Positions 1 through 11,215 of a DNA stretch of 64,000 nucleotides are shown here, piece after piece; positions within the stretch are counted from its first letter, which is position 1, and each line of letters starts with the position of its first letter. The position numbers and the translations under genes were made by a program. The DNA is from Channallabes apus (lineage: Eukaryota; Chordata; Actinopteri; Siluriformes; Clariidae). Location of the stretch: NCBI GenBank assembly GCA_030522415.1, contig CM060107.1, positions 20,682,071 through 20,746,070 on the forward strand. Direction: 5' to 3'. The notes beneath the pieces are model-generated. The model had not been told where the DNA came from. It made no database searches and saw only the letters and a program-made list of their open reading frames with translations.

Positions 1-112
1 TATCACTGTAGGTTGTTGCCGTTCCTAAATTGTCTGTAGTTTGTTCATGTGAGTGAGTGGAGGCTTGTGTGTCCTGCGATGGCTTGGCATCCCGTCCAGG
101 GAGCCCAAGGAG
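1..112 (+). repeat. SINE-B 3' fragment
   Basis: The body and tail modules 'gttcctaaattgtctgtagt' and 'cctgcgatggcttggcatcc' match the 3' half of the full SINE-B copy at 42190-42579. The copy is cut by the window start or 5'-truncated, and ends near 'gtccaggg'. Confidence 0.6.
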
Positions 113-212
113 CTCTTGACAGGTATATGAGTGACTCATTGGACATGTGCCACATGATTAGTTGATTAGATGACTGCATAAATGTGCAGGCGTATACAGG
201 TATGTGTTGTGA

Positions 213-285
213 TTGAATGGTTTGAGCATGTAAACACACATCTTATCAGATTCAGTGTTCATGTAAACAGTTTTTACACCCCCTT
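213..285. repeat. Dispersed repeat shared with 39266-39330
   Basis: The stretch around 'gagcatgtaaacacacatct' recurs almost unchanged near 39.28 kb, followed in both by a diverged 'agtgttcatgtaaac' module. Probably the end of a non-autonomous DNA transposon; family not recognised. Confidence 0.45.
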
Positions 286-360
286 GTCTCATTCCGAGCG
301 CACTGACTGTGCCGATTGAGGAGTGTACATGATGTATTTAAAAAAAAATTATTATTAGTG

Positions 361-556
361 GAATACATTTAGGCATTTGGCAGCTGTCCTTATATAGAGC
401 GACTTATATTTTTATCTCATTACACATCTGAACAATTGAGGGTTAAGGGCCTTGCGCAAGGGCCCAACAGTGGCAACTTGGTGGTCATGGGGTTTGAACA
501 CGGACCTTCTGAACCGTAATCCAATTCCTTAACCACTGAGCTCCCCCTGATCCCAC
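361..556 (-). repeat. SINE-A, near full length, diverged
   Basis: Reading the minus strand, the element runs from a tRNA-like head (complement of 'ccttaaccactgagctcccc') to the teleost tail motif (complement of 'atttaggcatttggcag'). The pol III A box is damaged by substitutions compared with the copy at 3703-3895. Confidence 0.8.
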
Positions 557-2755
557 TAGTTAATTATTTTATAAACTGGATTTATTTGGACATTGTCTAA
601 GACAGAGCACAAACTGTACCTCTGCAGTCCTTAATTAATACATAAGGCATCTGGGAGAGTATATTATGAGGAAAAGAAGAAGAACCAAAGGGACAGGCCT
701 TTAACCTAGTGCATAAAGAAGCGCTGTGCTCCAGTGAGAGTGGGAAAGGAGCTGAGGAAATACAGTGCTTCACCCTGCTTCATTTCCAATTTCTTATTGA
801 CCATGAAAATCAGCTTTTATATTCCCGCAGTGGAGCAGTTAAACGTTCCAAACTCATCGATCTTGTGCTTGTCAGGAATAGAAACCTCTTATTTGCACCC
901 TTTAACCCTTTGGAGAGATGTTGACAGACCAGTAGCACAGGCTCTTACACATCCCATCCAATCCCGTCACAGGTGGGGTAGCAGGGTCTTCGACACTGAG
1001 CCGATCTACCTGGCTGCTGCTGGGATGTTTTTGTCCATCCCTTAAGGATTGAGACAGAAACATCTGGACTCCTAGAGAGCAGCAGTCAGTGATGTGAGTA
1101 GAAGGTGCTGGGAACAGGTCACCCTTGAGTAGGAACAGTTTAAAAGTAATCCCAAGGCTTAAGGATTTCGTAGGTCATGTGACCGAGAGATACCATTCGC
1201 CGTCAGGGTCTTTTCTTTGCAGAAAGCAGAACGATGTAGTATCTGGCTTCGAGCTTTAAATGTACGTAGACCCTACATGTGCAGGGTTTGTTAAGCACCA
1301 TGCTAAAAAGTTCATTTATAAAATACACGGTTGAGCTACGGTTAAAGTAGTGCGAAGTGACAATGTCAAGTAAATGACATTGTGTCATGTCAGAACGATA
1401 ATTGGGCTTGATTTGTTTCTCATTTTATACAATGCTGAGTGTTAAGTGCGGAAAAAGGAAGAAGAGGAGAAAAAAAAACCCTTTCATCAGCATTCATTTA
1501 TTTCACTCCATTACCGTTTACATGTTTCTCCATCTGTTTCGAGAAGCCTCATGCTTTGTCAGCTATTACTGCGCTAATTTGAGCAAGCTAGAGCGTGAAC
1601 AAGAGCTTCACACTGGACGGATCTCATCGGCAGATGAGTAAAGGCTTCACTGCGGCAGCTCGCTGAGATTCGCTTCGCCCTGGCAGGAGCGATTTAGGGT
1701 GAAACACTGAAAATTAAGCAGCTCTAATCCGTCACCCTGAGAGGAGCAACACAAGTTTCATTAAACGATAGATCACTAGGGTCTTACCGCATTTGCCCGA
1801 GAGTTATTGGAGGTCATTGCTGTGGTATTTCTGCGCTCAAGGTCAATCTGATAGTTTAGAATAGGTCACACTGGTAGAACATAAAAATTGTTGCCTATAA
1901 AACGTGGACAGTTGTATGAACACCCGGTTTCAATTGCCCTCTACAATACAGTAGTGTACTGTAGGTAAATCTACTGTAGCTCTGCACATTTGCTAATAAA
2001 TGCTACAGAACGTCATATGGAAGGCACACTTGTTCCCGTGTGTGAACATGGCTCCTGGGAGCAGGCCTAGATACCTTGGGGGAATCGTGTTCGGATATAG
2101 AAACATATTTTATCCAAGGGAATGTTTGGTTTGGTTGAGGAAGGTAGAAGCCTCATTTCTTCTACACGTCTGGTTTAAGTGACCGAAGCACCGTAAAACA
2201 TTTTAAATCCACATGATCCTTATTAGACTGCATAGTGCTGATTTGAAGTCTCCTGGCTTTAACGCTGTTGGATATACAGTAAGACTGTGGAATATTGTCC
2301 TTATGAAAAATGAAATTGCGAGCTACTTGTAGAAAAATATTCACGGATGTCGGATGCGCTGCATTTCTCTCCACAGTGTGGATTAATCTTACAGCCTTCA
2401 TCTGCCAAGTTGATGTATATTAAATGAAAATGCATGGGCAACCAAGCCATATACTGCACATTAAGTAGTGCGACTAAATAGTTGAAGACATCAGTAATGT
2501 ACTGACAGGATATGTAGTTACAAAGTGTGTGGCTTGGGACGAGGTCCAACATTCACAACGCTGAGGAGATAGTCGTTTTTTTTGTTCAAAGAAAAACTTA
2601 ACCTGGCACAATGAAAATGTGAGACCAGTTCTATTCATGAGCTGGTTTTGACTCCACTGGTGGTCACATGTTTTGAGAGAAAAGTTTGAGACAATTCAAT
2701 GTTTTAATGACCCTTAAATTTTTTTTAAACATTGGCAGGATAATAAGTTACTGTA
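557..2755. other. No gene seen; unique AT-rich sequence
   Basis: Only short open frames occur here and none has a recognisable domain or splice context. No clear repeat apart from homopolymer runs. Consistent with intron or intergenic DNA. Confidence 0.5.
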
Positions 2756-2764
2756 AGCTTTTAT

Positions 2765-2835
2765 TTGCCACATACATATTACTGCACAGTGAAATTCTTT
2801 CTGTGCATATCTCAAATTTTATTTGTCACATACAC
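2765..2835 (-). repeat. SINE-C tail, separated from its head by a later insertion
   Basis: The motifs 'cacagtgaaattcttt' and 'atttgtcacatacaca' are the reverse complement of the SINE-C 3' end. The matching head lies at 3405-3546 in the same orientation, with a SINE-B copy between them. Confidence 0.6.
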
Positions 2836-2924
2836 AGCCATACCCAGTCTGGAAAAAGTACACAGTATATAAAAGAGAGGTTTCTCCGCAAGAATGATTT
2901 GCACTAGTGAGTATAATTATTAAT

Positions 2925-2976
2925 ATATAAAAAAATAAATAAATAAAAAAAAAAAAAATATATATATATATATATT
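2925..2976. repeat. A-rich and (TA)n simple repeat
   Basis: An aaat-rich stretch runs into an A run and eight to nine TA units, directly next to the SINE-B 3' end. It may include the A-rich tail of that insertion. Confidence 0.8.
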
Positions 2977-2985
2977 CAATTATCA

Positions 2986-3275
2986 TCTCATCACCTCTCA
3001 CTCATCGTCATTACCGCTTATTCCTGTATTCAGGGTCGCGAGAGGCCTGGTGCCTATCCTAGGAAACAGGGCACACACACACACATTTACACACTATGAG
3101 CAATTTGGGAACGCCACTTAGCCTAATCTGCATGTCTTTGGACTGTGGGAGGAAACCGAAGTAACCCTCCAAGTACAGGGAGAACATGCAAACTCCATGC
3201 ACACAGAGTCGGGAATCGAACCCAGATCCTGGAGGTGCAATGCGACGGTGCTAACCATTAAGCCACGGTGCCGCC
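2986..3275 (-). repeat. SINE-B, near full length
   Basis: The minus strand reads head 'ggcggcaccgtggcttaatg', B-box-like GGTTCGATTCC, the 'tttgcatgttctccctgt' and 'cctcccacagtccaaagaca' body modules, then an 'aagcggtaatgacgatgag' tail. It contains a short CA run in the body, as other copies do. It sits inside an older SINE-C copy. Confidence 0.85.
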
Positions 3276-3404
3276 AGAGAAATAAAAATATAAAATAAAA
3301 GAAAAATATACAAATACTGTATAGGAAACTTTATGCTTAAAATTTAACAATATGTACAAGGTTTCTACTAAAATAAAATTTAAATAGATGTGAAATAGCT
3401 GAGG

Positions 3405-3546
3405 GTGCACTGAGTCAGCACCGTCTCCCCTAGGGTTAAAGGGCTCAAGGGCCTAACAATGGCAACCCGGTGGAGCTGGTGCTCGAACCACCGACCTTCC
3501 CATAAGTCCCTTAGTGTTTTAACCCTCTGAGCTATTACTGCCCCTA
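3405..3546 (-). repeat. SINE-C head half
   Basis: The minus strand reads A box TAGCTCAGAGG, a B-box-like GGTTCGAGCAC and the 'cccttgagcc' body. It is the 5' part of the SINE whose tail is at 2765-2835; the SINE-B insertion explains the split. Confidence 0.65.
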
Positions 3547-3702
3547 TAAGAATAATAAAAATAATTTGTTATTTCATGCAATGAAATTAATATTAAATAA
3601 TCTCTATTTAGTTTAGTTTAAAGTCCTTTATTCTTCAAAAGCTGCTGGATCCGACTAGAGTCAAAAAGTACTCTGGTGTCAATCACCAATGCCTGCTTGA
3701 TG

Positions 3703-3895
3703 CCAGGGGTAGCTCAGTGGTTAAGGCATTGGACTACGGTTCGGAAGATCCCAGGTTCAAACCCCACAACCACCAAGTTACCACTGTTGGGTCCTTGAGC
3801 AAGGCCCTTAACCCTCAACTGCTCAGATGTGTAATGAGATAAAAATGTAAGTCGCTCTGGATAAGAGCATCTGCCAAATGCCTAAATGTAAATGT
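3703..3895 (+). repeat. SINE-A, full length with intact pol III boxes
   Basis: The tRNA-like head carries A box TAGCTCAGTGG (3710-3720, fits TRGYNNANNGG) and B box GGTTCAAACCC (3754-3764). The body 'gagcaaggcccttaaccctc' follows, then the tail 'gtcgctctggataagagc' and 'gccaaatgcctaaatgtaa'. This is the best preserved SINE-A in the window. Confidence 0.9.
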
Positions 3896-4688
3896 ACTTC
3901 CTGAAGATCATGTACAGCCAACTTGAACTTGTTCCGTCCATCAACTAAACATAGCAAAATTATGTTGCTCAGAATGAGCTTTTTCTTGTCTCATGAGACT
4001 GGATCGAGCTGTCTCATTACAAGTGTGACTTTGTCTTTTCTACTGTATTTCTCCTAAACTCCACTTAGGAGAAACAAAGAGACATAACTGAGACACAATG
4101 CGAGACATACTTTTGAGAAACATTGGCGAAATCTGGGATGTACATGAGAAACAGAACTGCATTTGAAGGAGAAGCAAATGAGCCATATGTACAGTATATA
4201 AGATCATAATGAGATTAAAGTCAGATATAAATAAGATGCATGAAACAAATTAGAAATATTATAGTTTTATTGAACATATCAAAAATCCTCAGTTAACAGC
4301 ATACAATTTACAATGCACACAATATAACAGACACCAGCAAAATCTGGCAAATCAAGACACTAATGATACAAAATGTCATCCAACCTGACAAAGATATTAA
4401 GTGTCACACTGCACAGCTCAGTTTATGATTTATGCAGGAGTTACACAAAGGCCACAGCATTGTGACAATCTTCCAGTGAAAAGAATCAGTCAAAATGGAG
4501 ATTTTAATGAAATTTTCAAGGAAAACTGGTTGCTTGCTGTATGTAAGGGCTACAAGAACGGGCCAATACCAGGAAAAGTTCTCTCTCACAGGTTACAGTA
4601 CATCAGTCTTCTCTTGTGGTGGATGTCCAACAAGTTTGTCCAAAGTCTGCACCTCCTGGATTTGCTTAGTATATACAGTATACAGTAT

Positions 4689-5322
4689 TGGGGCCGGAAC
4701 TCTATTAAAAAAAATCTAATTAATTAGAGGCTTTGTAATTAATTAATCGAAATTAATCGCATTTTAATCGCATATAAATATTTGACCTGAGAACAGTGAG
4801 AAGTAAGTTTTTTTCATATGGATTTTTAGTATACCATTTGAATAATGACTGAATTATTGTTTATTTTTGTAAATATTGTTTATTTTTGTTCAACCAAGTC
4901 CAACAGACCATTGCAATATTGCCATTAAGTGTAACAATAGAATATTTAGAAATATAGTAGCCTACCTATAGGTAGGTAGACCTAAGTTTTTTTTAAGTAA
5001 AACACAATACTTTCAAGTACATTCAGAACATTGGAACCCTGACTATTAAACCCTGACGCTTCCGTCCATTCGTTTTTTTTATAACAAAATTTCTCATCCA
5101 CAGGGCCAACCAAAGCGGTCTCATCAGCTTCTTTGTCCATGTTCACTGTGGTTTGTTTTTGTCTGAACGCTAGTTGCTGCTCCAGTATAATCGGTCCGCC
5201 GAAACTCATCCAGTGAGAAACGTTCCGCGGTGCAAAAATAAGTGCGATTAAAACGCGTAAAAAACTTTTTCACGTTATTTTTGTGTGATTAATGAATCTA
5301 AATTAACGCGTTAAAGTCCCGG

Positions 5323-5327
<5 letters not shown>
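4689..5327. mobile_element. Non-autonomous DNA transposon, hAT-like, about 640 bp
   Basis: Terminal inverted repeats: left TGGGGCCGGAACT at 4689, right the complement TAGGGCCGGGACT ending at 5327, 11 of 13 matching. Sub-terminal sequence on both sides is rich in 'attaattaat' and 'aattaacgcg' motifs. Right-hand flank is a TA microsatellite, so the target duplication cannot be read. A 75-codon minus-strand frame (5209-4982, starting MSFGGPIILEQQ) lies inside; I do not recognise it and it may be residual transposase exon or chance. hAT assignment rests on the TIR style only. Confidence 0.65.

Positions 5328-5397
<70 letters not shown>
5326..5397. repeat. (TA)n microsatellite, about 36 units
   Basis: An uninterrupted TA tract directly abuts the right end of the hAT-like element. 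It is likely to be highly polymorphic. Confidence 0.95.
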
Positions 5398-5401
<4 letters not shown>

Positions 5402-6640
5402 CATTTGAGATTTACCTAAATACCATTCAGGTGTAATCCATTCCCAACTTTCTGAAGGTTGAGAGATGGGCTTGAGCTTGAGCTTGCTCATGGGCTGGTG
5501 ATGTGGTGCTGATGGAGACTCCGGAACATTCTCCTGCATTCTTGGTCTCCTGAGGTGGCATGCTTCTGAAAAGAACCCAGTTAAAGTAAAAAGTGTATAA
5601 TTACCATGATAACCTTTTCTCAAACAAACATACTGGTCTTAATTTACAGGATATAATTAACCAATGTCTCTAAAGTTACATGTTCTGGTAACTACTGTTA
5701 AACACTGAAACACTTTATAATAAAACTACTGGTTTGTAAAAATTGATCAGGCAGTAATGTTAACTTGCTATTTAAAAAAAAAAACAAAGCCTAATAATAA
5801 TACTGTAGCCAGCTGACTGTTTTTTTTACCATTAAAAAAAAAACAACCTTCAACCTTACAAATGTTAGTTACCTACTGTAGATATGCTAATCCACATGCT
5901 AAACCACACACAGGTAGCATTTGAATTCCTTTTGCAATTTAAGAACAAACAGAAGCTTTTAAAAAAAAATAAAAATAAAAAAAGGATCATATCAGAACAT
6001 ATCAGAAAACCCAAATGCACAGTTTATCATTCTATGTGGAAAACACTGCTTTGGGGAAGCAAAAAATATGTACATACAAGACAAATACAGTATGAACTAT
6101 CTCTGAGATCTAGAGGTAATGAGACATACTGTATTTGAGACACCTCTGAGAAGATGCAGAAAACTCCTAAATCTCATTCAAGTCTCAAAGACAACTAATT
6201 TCTGTCTAGCAGACGAAGAAGAGATTAACATGAGATCTCGTCTTGAAGTTTCTTTGCTATGGGAGCTGACATTTTAAGAAGTCCGCATCTCTTCAGCCGG
6301 ATAGATGAGAACTCATTTATGACATCACTGTTTTGTGCACAGGGAGAACTATAATTAGTATAAGAGGCATATGCTGTCTTAATATCTTTGGCCACCACTG
6401 TACACTAAGATGGTTACACCTGATTGAGATCAAAGTGCAAAAATATAGGAAAATCCAAATAGTTATTCACACTAGCCAGCTGTCCCTTTAGATAAAGCAC
6501 ATTAGCAAAAGGGTAAGTTTGTGTATTCTATAAACAAGGTGAATCATTCAATAGGTTTCACTATGTTACAGGTCAAATAAATGCAATTTAAGCAAGAAAA
6601 ATCTAGATCCTGAATGCTTTTCAACTTTACCATGCTTTCC

Positions 6641-6664
6641 TACTACTACTACTACTACTAATAA
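6641..6664. repeat. (CTA)n microsatellite
   Basis: Seven tandem CTA units are visible, ending in 'ctaataa'. Confidence 0.85.
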
Positions 6665-6807
6665 ATTAGTTAACAGAGCGTGAAGTTCAACCAGTTCTAT
6701 TTCCTGGTCAAGTACTGTAGCATGCGTCAGTTAGTGATTTATTAACCAATAAGCAAAACAAAGTTTTCAATAACACTTATATGTAATTGTTAAGGCACGA
6801 TAATAAT

Positions 6808-6906
6808 CCCCGCCTTGGGGTCCGTGTGCTTGGAGTTCGCATGTTCTCATGGTGTTTTGGTGGGTTTCCTCTGGTCACTCTGGTTTCCCCCACTGTCTAA
6901 AGATAT
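6808..6906 (+). repeat. SINE-B internal fragment
   Basis: The modules 'ggtccgtgtgcttggagttc', 'ggtgggtttcctctgg' and 'ccactgtctaaagata' correspond to the middle of SINE-B; the head and tail are missing. Confidence 0.6.
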
Positions 6907-8210
6907 ATTTCCCCTGAACACATTGACTGAAGACGTTTTGCGTTAGTTCTCTTGGACAAAGCTAAATTCACCGCACACACGTCTGTGGCTTGTTTTCACT
7001 TTTGCGTGTCTCACATGGTCAGCAAGAGTACAGGGTTTAACCTGGTTATGAAGGTCCTGAGAAAGAGCCAGCGGCTCTAGCCAATGTCATTTCCTAGTGT
7101 TTTATATCACATTTATGTCAGCCTGATGCACACAGACATCAATGACAAACACTTGTCTTTTCTCTATATTTTATGTTTGCTTCATCGCCTAACATTTAAC
7201 GGAAGGCACTCAGGGAATGTGTCCAAGTATATGTCTAAGTGAATGCCTACTGCCTCTAATGTACTTAACTGATTAGACAGGACCTGTTTCTTGTCCCTCA
7301 CCTCATAAAACTCTGGTCCTTATGGGAAATCATGGCCAAACACTACAGGCAGGACCTGGCACGTCCAAAAATAGCCAGAGGCTTCTTCTTGATTTCACCA
7401 AGAGGCGTTCTTGGCAAATTCTCTTTTCCTTACGTCTCAGTGGAAGTTGCAGTTATTGCAAGGAGTTGCTTAATTCATCAGATTTTATATTTTATATATT
7501 TATTTTCTAAATTTGAATAAGACATTAAAAGTGATGGATTATTTCTAGCTTAATCTGATACTATGAATCGTCAAATTAAAGCTGCATAACTACATTTAAA
7601 CCTGTAGGGCCTTGTTTTTCTGTTCATATTGCAAATGCGACTGTAAGGCTCAAGTGTATTTAGTGTTTTAATTTTCAAACAACGGCGCAAATGAGTTAAA
7701 ATGACTGCATGAAGACATTTGTTGCGGTAAAAGAGGACCGCGCCAAGCAAAATATCCCATCAGTCACTGTGCCTCACAGTGTGTCTCACAGGAGACCCGG
7801 CTTTAATTTCATGCTCCATTCGTTACTATCAAGGAAAGCATAATATTATTATTACTTGCTAATTTGTAAGTGATCAACATATATATTTTAAGCGATACAT
7901 TAGTTTTAAATAGTATATTAATCTGTATAATATCCTTCTCTTTATGATTGACCGTGTCCTTCAAATCACATTTATTAATCAAAATACATTTATTCACATG
8001 CTGCATGCGTTTCAGTAGTACTGTATGTTTTCGAACATATCAGTTTTCGTCTCAAAGTGTAATCGGTATTTTATTTCAGTAGTGTGTTATTTTCACATTA
8101 TCAGCCACAGGTATCCGCGGTGTTTAGGTCGTGATTTTACATGCTGTCATTTCATGTGCTCGCCAGGTTTGACCTTTTTCTTTTGAACTATAGTAAAGGA
8201 AAAAGTAGAC

Positions 8211-8248
<38 letters not shown>

Positions 8249-9060
8249 AAAACAAATCACCCATATCATCATGGCTTGTTGCGCTTCATGTAACAATTAC
8301 GTATTGAGTGTTTTGTTTTAAGATTTCATTTTAGTTTTGGACTTCTTGAATACTGTTTTCATTTAAGACAGTGGGGCAGAAGTTCCTTGCTTTAAGTCTT
8401 CTTCAGGTTTTGCGAGTAATAATGGATATCAGAATCACTTTACTCTTTTTTATTTTTTATTTTTTTTTTTTATCCCTGATCTGAAAAATTATCCGATCCA
8501 TGATCATACCCAGTGATATGATCCAGATAGCTTTTGATCTTATCCAGGCGAGCTTTGTGATTTGTTGCATTCCTCCAGAATGACTTTAGTGGATTTTGTA
8601 TCTTTTTCGTCCGACTGCTGTTGTGCTGCGCCAGAGCCATCAATGTAGGTGCGATTATTTTTACGATTTTATTTTACGCCAAAAATAGCAACTTGGCAAA
8701 GACTGATTTTCTTTCACCAAAACCAAATTACCAACACGCTGGCATCAGGGCTCAGAATAGCACGATGTCCCTAAAGCGCAAAGAATCACAGGAGGAATCT
8801 ATAATTACACAAACCTTAATATTGACTCTACTTAGAAAGCTTTATTCAATATTTTTTTGAAGTATTTTTCCCTTGACAGTGTTTACAGTACCGGAGATGA
8901 CAGTAGATGTTTTTATATGTAGTGTAGACAGCCAAGGATGAAGCTCATCTCGGTTTAAATATCCAGGCTATTGTACTGCAATCAGAGCTGTGAAATTGAA
9001 CAGGCTGTCATGCACTGAGCTGCTGTCTGTACTGCTCAGGCTGATTCACTAACTTCTTTC
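6907..9060. other. No gene seen; one trinucleotide repeat
   Basis: Unique AT-rich sequence with only short open frames. Apart from the (TCA)n tract at 8213-8245 and T-rich runs near 8450, I see no repeat or RNA gene. Confidence 0.45.
8213..8245. repeat. (TCA)n microsatellite, about 11 units
   Basis: A perfect trinucleotide tract followed by an A run. Confidence 0.95.
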
Positions 9061-9101
9061 TTATTGCTCTGCCTCTGACTCTTACATTAACTGTTCTCTA
9101 G

Positions 9102-9125
9102 TGCGGCCCAAGCAGGTGACCTCAA
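9102..9125 (+). other. Candidate 24-nt microexon
   Basis: A long pyrimidine-rich stretch (about 9050-9100) with TGC motifs around 9065-9072 ends in 'ctgttctctag' at 9091-9101. Exactly 24 nt later comes a strong donor, CAA|gtgagtat at 9126. The exon length is a multiple of three; one frame reads RPKQVTS and another AAQAGDL, the third has a stop. Vertebrate neuronal microexons often have this layout, with UGC motifs for SRRM4/nSR100 upstream of the acceptor (established). That this is a real exon is inference, and no partner exons are visible in the window. Confidence 0.35.
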
Positions 9126-9270
9126 GTGAGTATTCTGCCCAGAAATAGGTCACTGGGTAATATGCATTTTCTTCGTTGTTTGCATGGAAAGTGAGATATC
9201 CTTCAGTTCTACAGATAGATTACAGATTCAAGGGCTTTCATTGCTCAGGCATTTGGGATAGTTGTATGTT

Positions 9271-9312
9271 CGTGTGTTCGTGTGTTCGTGTGTGTGTGTG
9301 TGTGTGTGTGTA
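9271..9312. repeat. (TGTGTTCG)3 and (TG)n simple repeat
   Basis: Three TGTGTTCG units lead into about twelve TG units. Confidence 0.9.
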
Positions 9313-11060
9313 GGAGGGAAGAGGAAGAAGCACAGGAACATATATCGTCCTGTGTATTCCGCATGCTTACTATAGTGCTCATTGTTTTTTCTACATTGTA
9401 CAACTGAAGGTGTCCCAGATATATAATAGTCTCTCAATCTAAGGTAGGTTTGATTGGCAATTTCTAAGGCTGCTAAATTAAATTATTATCCCGTGCACAG
9501 AAGGCGAGTCTCGGTCATCCTTACCTGCAAGTTCTTGCGATTATGATGATTATTATTATTTTTTTATAATAACAATTATAAACATGTTTTAAAGCAGTGA
9601 TGGAGCTTTTATATGTAAGTTATGCCCATAATAGGTTTTTTTTTTATAGATTTCCACTAAGATACTGTATGTTATGCTATGTTAATCACACAGGTCCTTT
9701 CCGCTCATCTCACCCCCTTACTAACCGGTATGCTTCTCCGTGTGCTTGTACAGAGCTCTGGCACACATTAACACCCCTGTCCCCTCCATCCCCCTTCTTG
9801 TCTGTCTGTCTGTCTGTCCGAGTGCGTATCCCGCTGCTGAGGCACTAATCCTTTATAGCTGCTTTAAGGTTCCTGAATGAGAGGCTGCAGCTGGCTGGCT
9901 GTGCTCTCTGAAGCGCTCTCTGCTTTTCTGTCTGTTTCATTCTCTCTGCTTCTCTGGCGTTCTCTTCCATTCACTCTGGCTCAGATTTGATCCACTTCCT
10001 TGCCTTCTGTGCCTTCCGATTCGTCTTGTGCTGCAGTGAGCTGATTGTTTCCTTACACGCATACATACAGAGCAATAACCTAACAAGGAAAAAAAAAAAC
10101 CTTGCATATGTTCCATATGGTGGCTTTGTCTAAATGAGTCGTTTTCTACCTCTATCTGGATAAGCCAGCCTTTTTAAAAAAATTATTATTATTATTATTA
10201 TTTTTTTTTTTTATAAAGTTGCCACTTAAATGCGTCCCCATGGTTGTGTAAATGTGCTTGTGTACTTGTGGCATCTTTAGCAACCTAATGATTTGGTGCA
10301 ATTTTCAATATTCTGTGCCGCAGTGGGATTATAAAACACCGCTTTATGCCTCTTGATGTGTCTCTGTTTTTCATTTCTATAGCTTACCATATTATTTGTG
10401 ATTTCCCAGTATGACCTCTTTCTGCTTTTATAACATCACCACTTTTATCTATCATGAGGATCAGGCTTAATGTATTTCCATTAGGGTTCTCATCGTTTAA
10501 ACACATCATATTTTATGTATCGAAATGTTTATGATCTCATGTTCTGCTGAAACTTGCACATTTCCAAAACCGCCATTAGACATTACTTTTGAATAAATTA
10601 TACAGAACATACATAAAGGCTTATTGTTTTCAGTTAAATGACAGGTGATGTACTGTATGGTCAGTAGCAATAATGCTATGGAAATATACATGTACTGTAT
10701 TTAAAGAAGAAAAAAAAAGACCCCTTTTATTGGAAAAATGACATTTTTCAAGGCCGATGAAAGTCTGGTCATGACATTTTGTGCATGGACCAGTCGATTC
10801 CTTTTCTGGTATCGGCTCTGGTTCTGAATCAGATTTATTATCTTATGCATATTGTGTGTGTTTGATGTTGTACGGTTACATACAGTACTGTAATTTCCAC
10901 CATATTTTCCATCAATCATTCACAAACCCGTGCAAACGGAATAGACAAAGGCTACACTGCATCAATGCCATTGATAAGATCTTTTGTCGATCAAAAAAAC
11001 ATTATGGACCTGTTGGTTGTGATGATGACATGTTGTTTGCCTTTGTGCTACCAATAGTCC
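9313..11060. other. No gene seen
   Basis: Unique sequence with a (TCTG) run near 9800, an (ATT)n run at about 10180-10205 and poly-T. Short open frames on both strands show no recognisable domain. Confidence 0.45.
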
Positions 11061-11074
11061 AGTCTTTATTTGAA

Positions 11075-11215
11075 TGAAGCCGGGCTAATGGACTAATTTT
11101 CCTGTTAATGCCACTAAAATGAGTCTCTTAATCGCCTGTAATTCCCTCAGCAGGCTGACATTAGTAGTAAAGAAGAGCTTGATCTCTCTCTCTAGCATGC
11201 ATTAACTTTGCTCAG
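11075..11215. promoter_or_regulatory. Candidate cis-regulatory block rich in homeodomain core sites
   Basis: Within 140 bp there are at least seven TAAT/ATTA cores (gctaatgg, actaattt, gttaatgc, cttaatcg, tgtaattc, acattagt, gcattaac) and an AP-1-like ATGAGTC. No repeat is recognised here. Cluster and lower repeat content suggest a conserved non-coding element. This is inference; TAAT cores are frequent by chance in AT-rich DNA. Confidence 0.25.

Larger units (their letters stand above)
3640..6415. repeat. Dispersed element of unknown class, interrupted by insertions; paralogue at 38345-38660
   Basis: Its left end ('gctgctggatccg', 'tactctggtgtca' at 3643-3690) and right end ('cacagggagaactataat', 'ctttggccaccactgta' at 6340-6405) both recur, in the same order, at 38345-38660. 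Here the two ends are about 2.7 kb apart because a SINE-A (3703-3895) and a MITE plus TA array (4689-5397) lie between them; there the spacing is about 300 bp. The rest of the interval is not resolved and may include other sequence. Confidence 0.35.
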
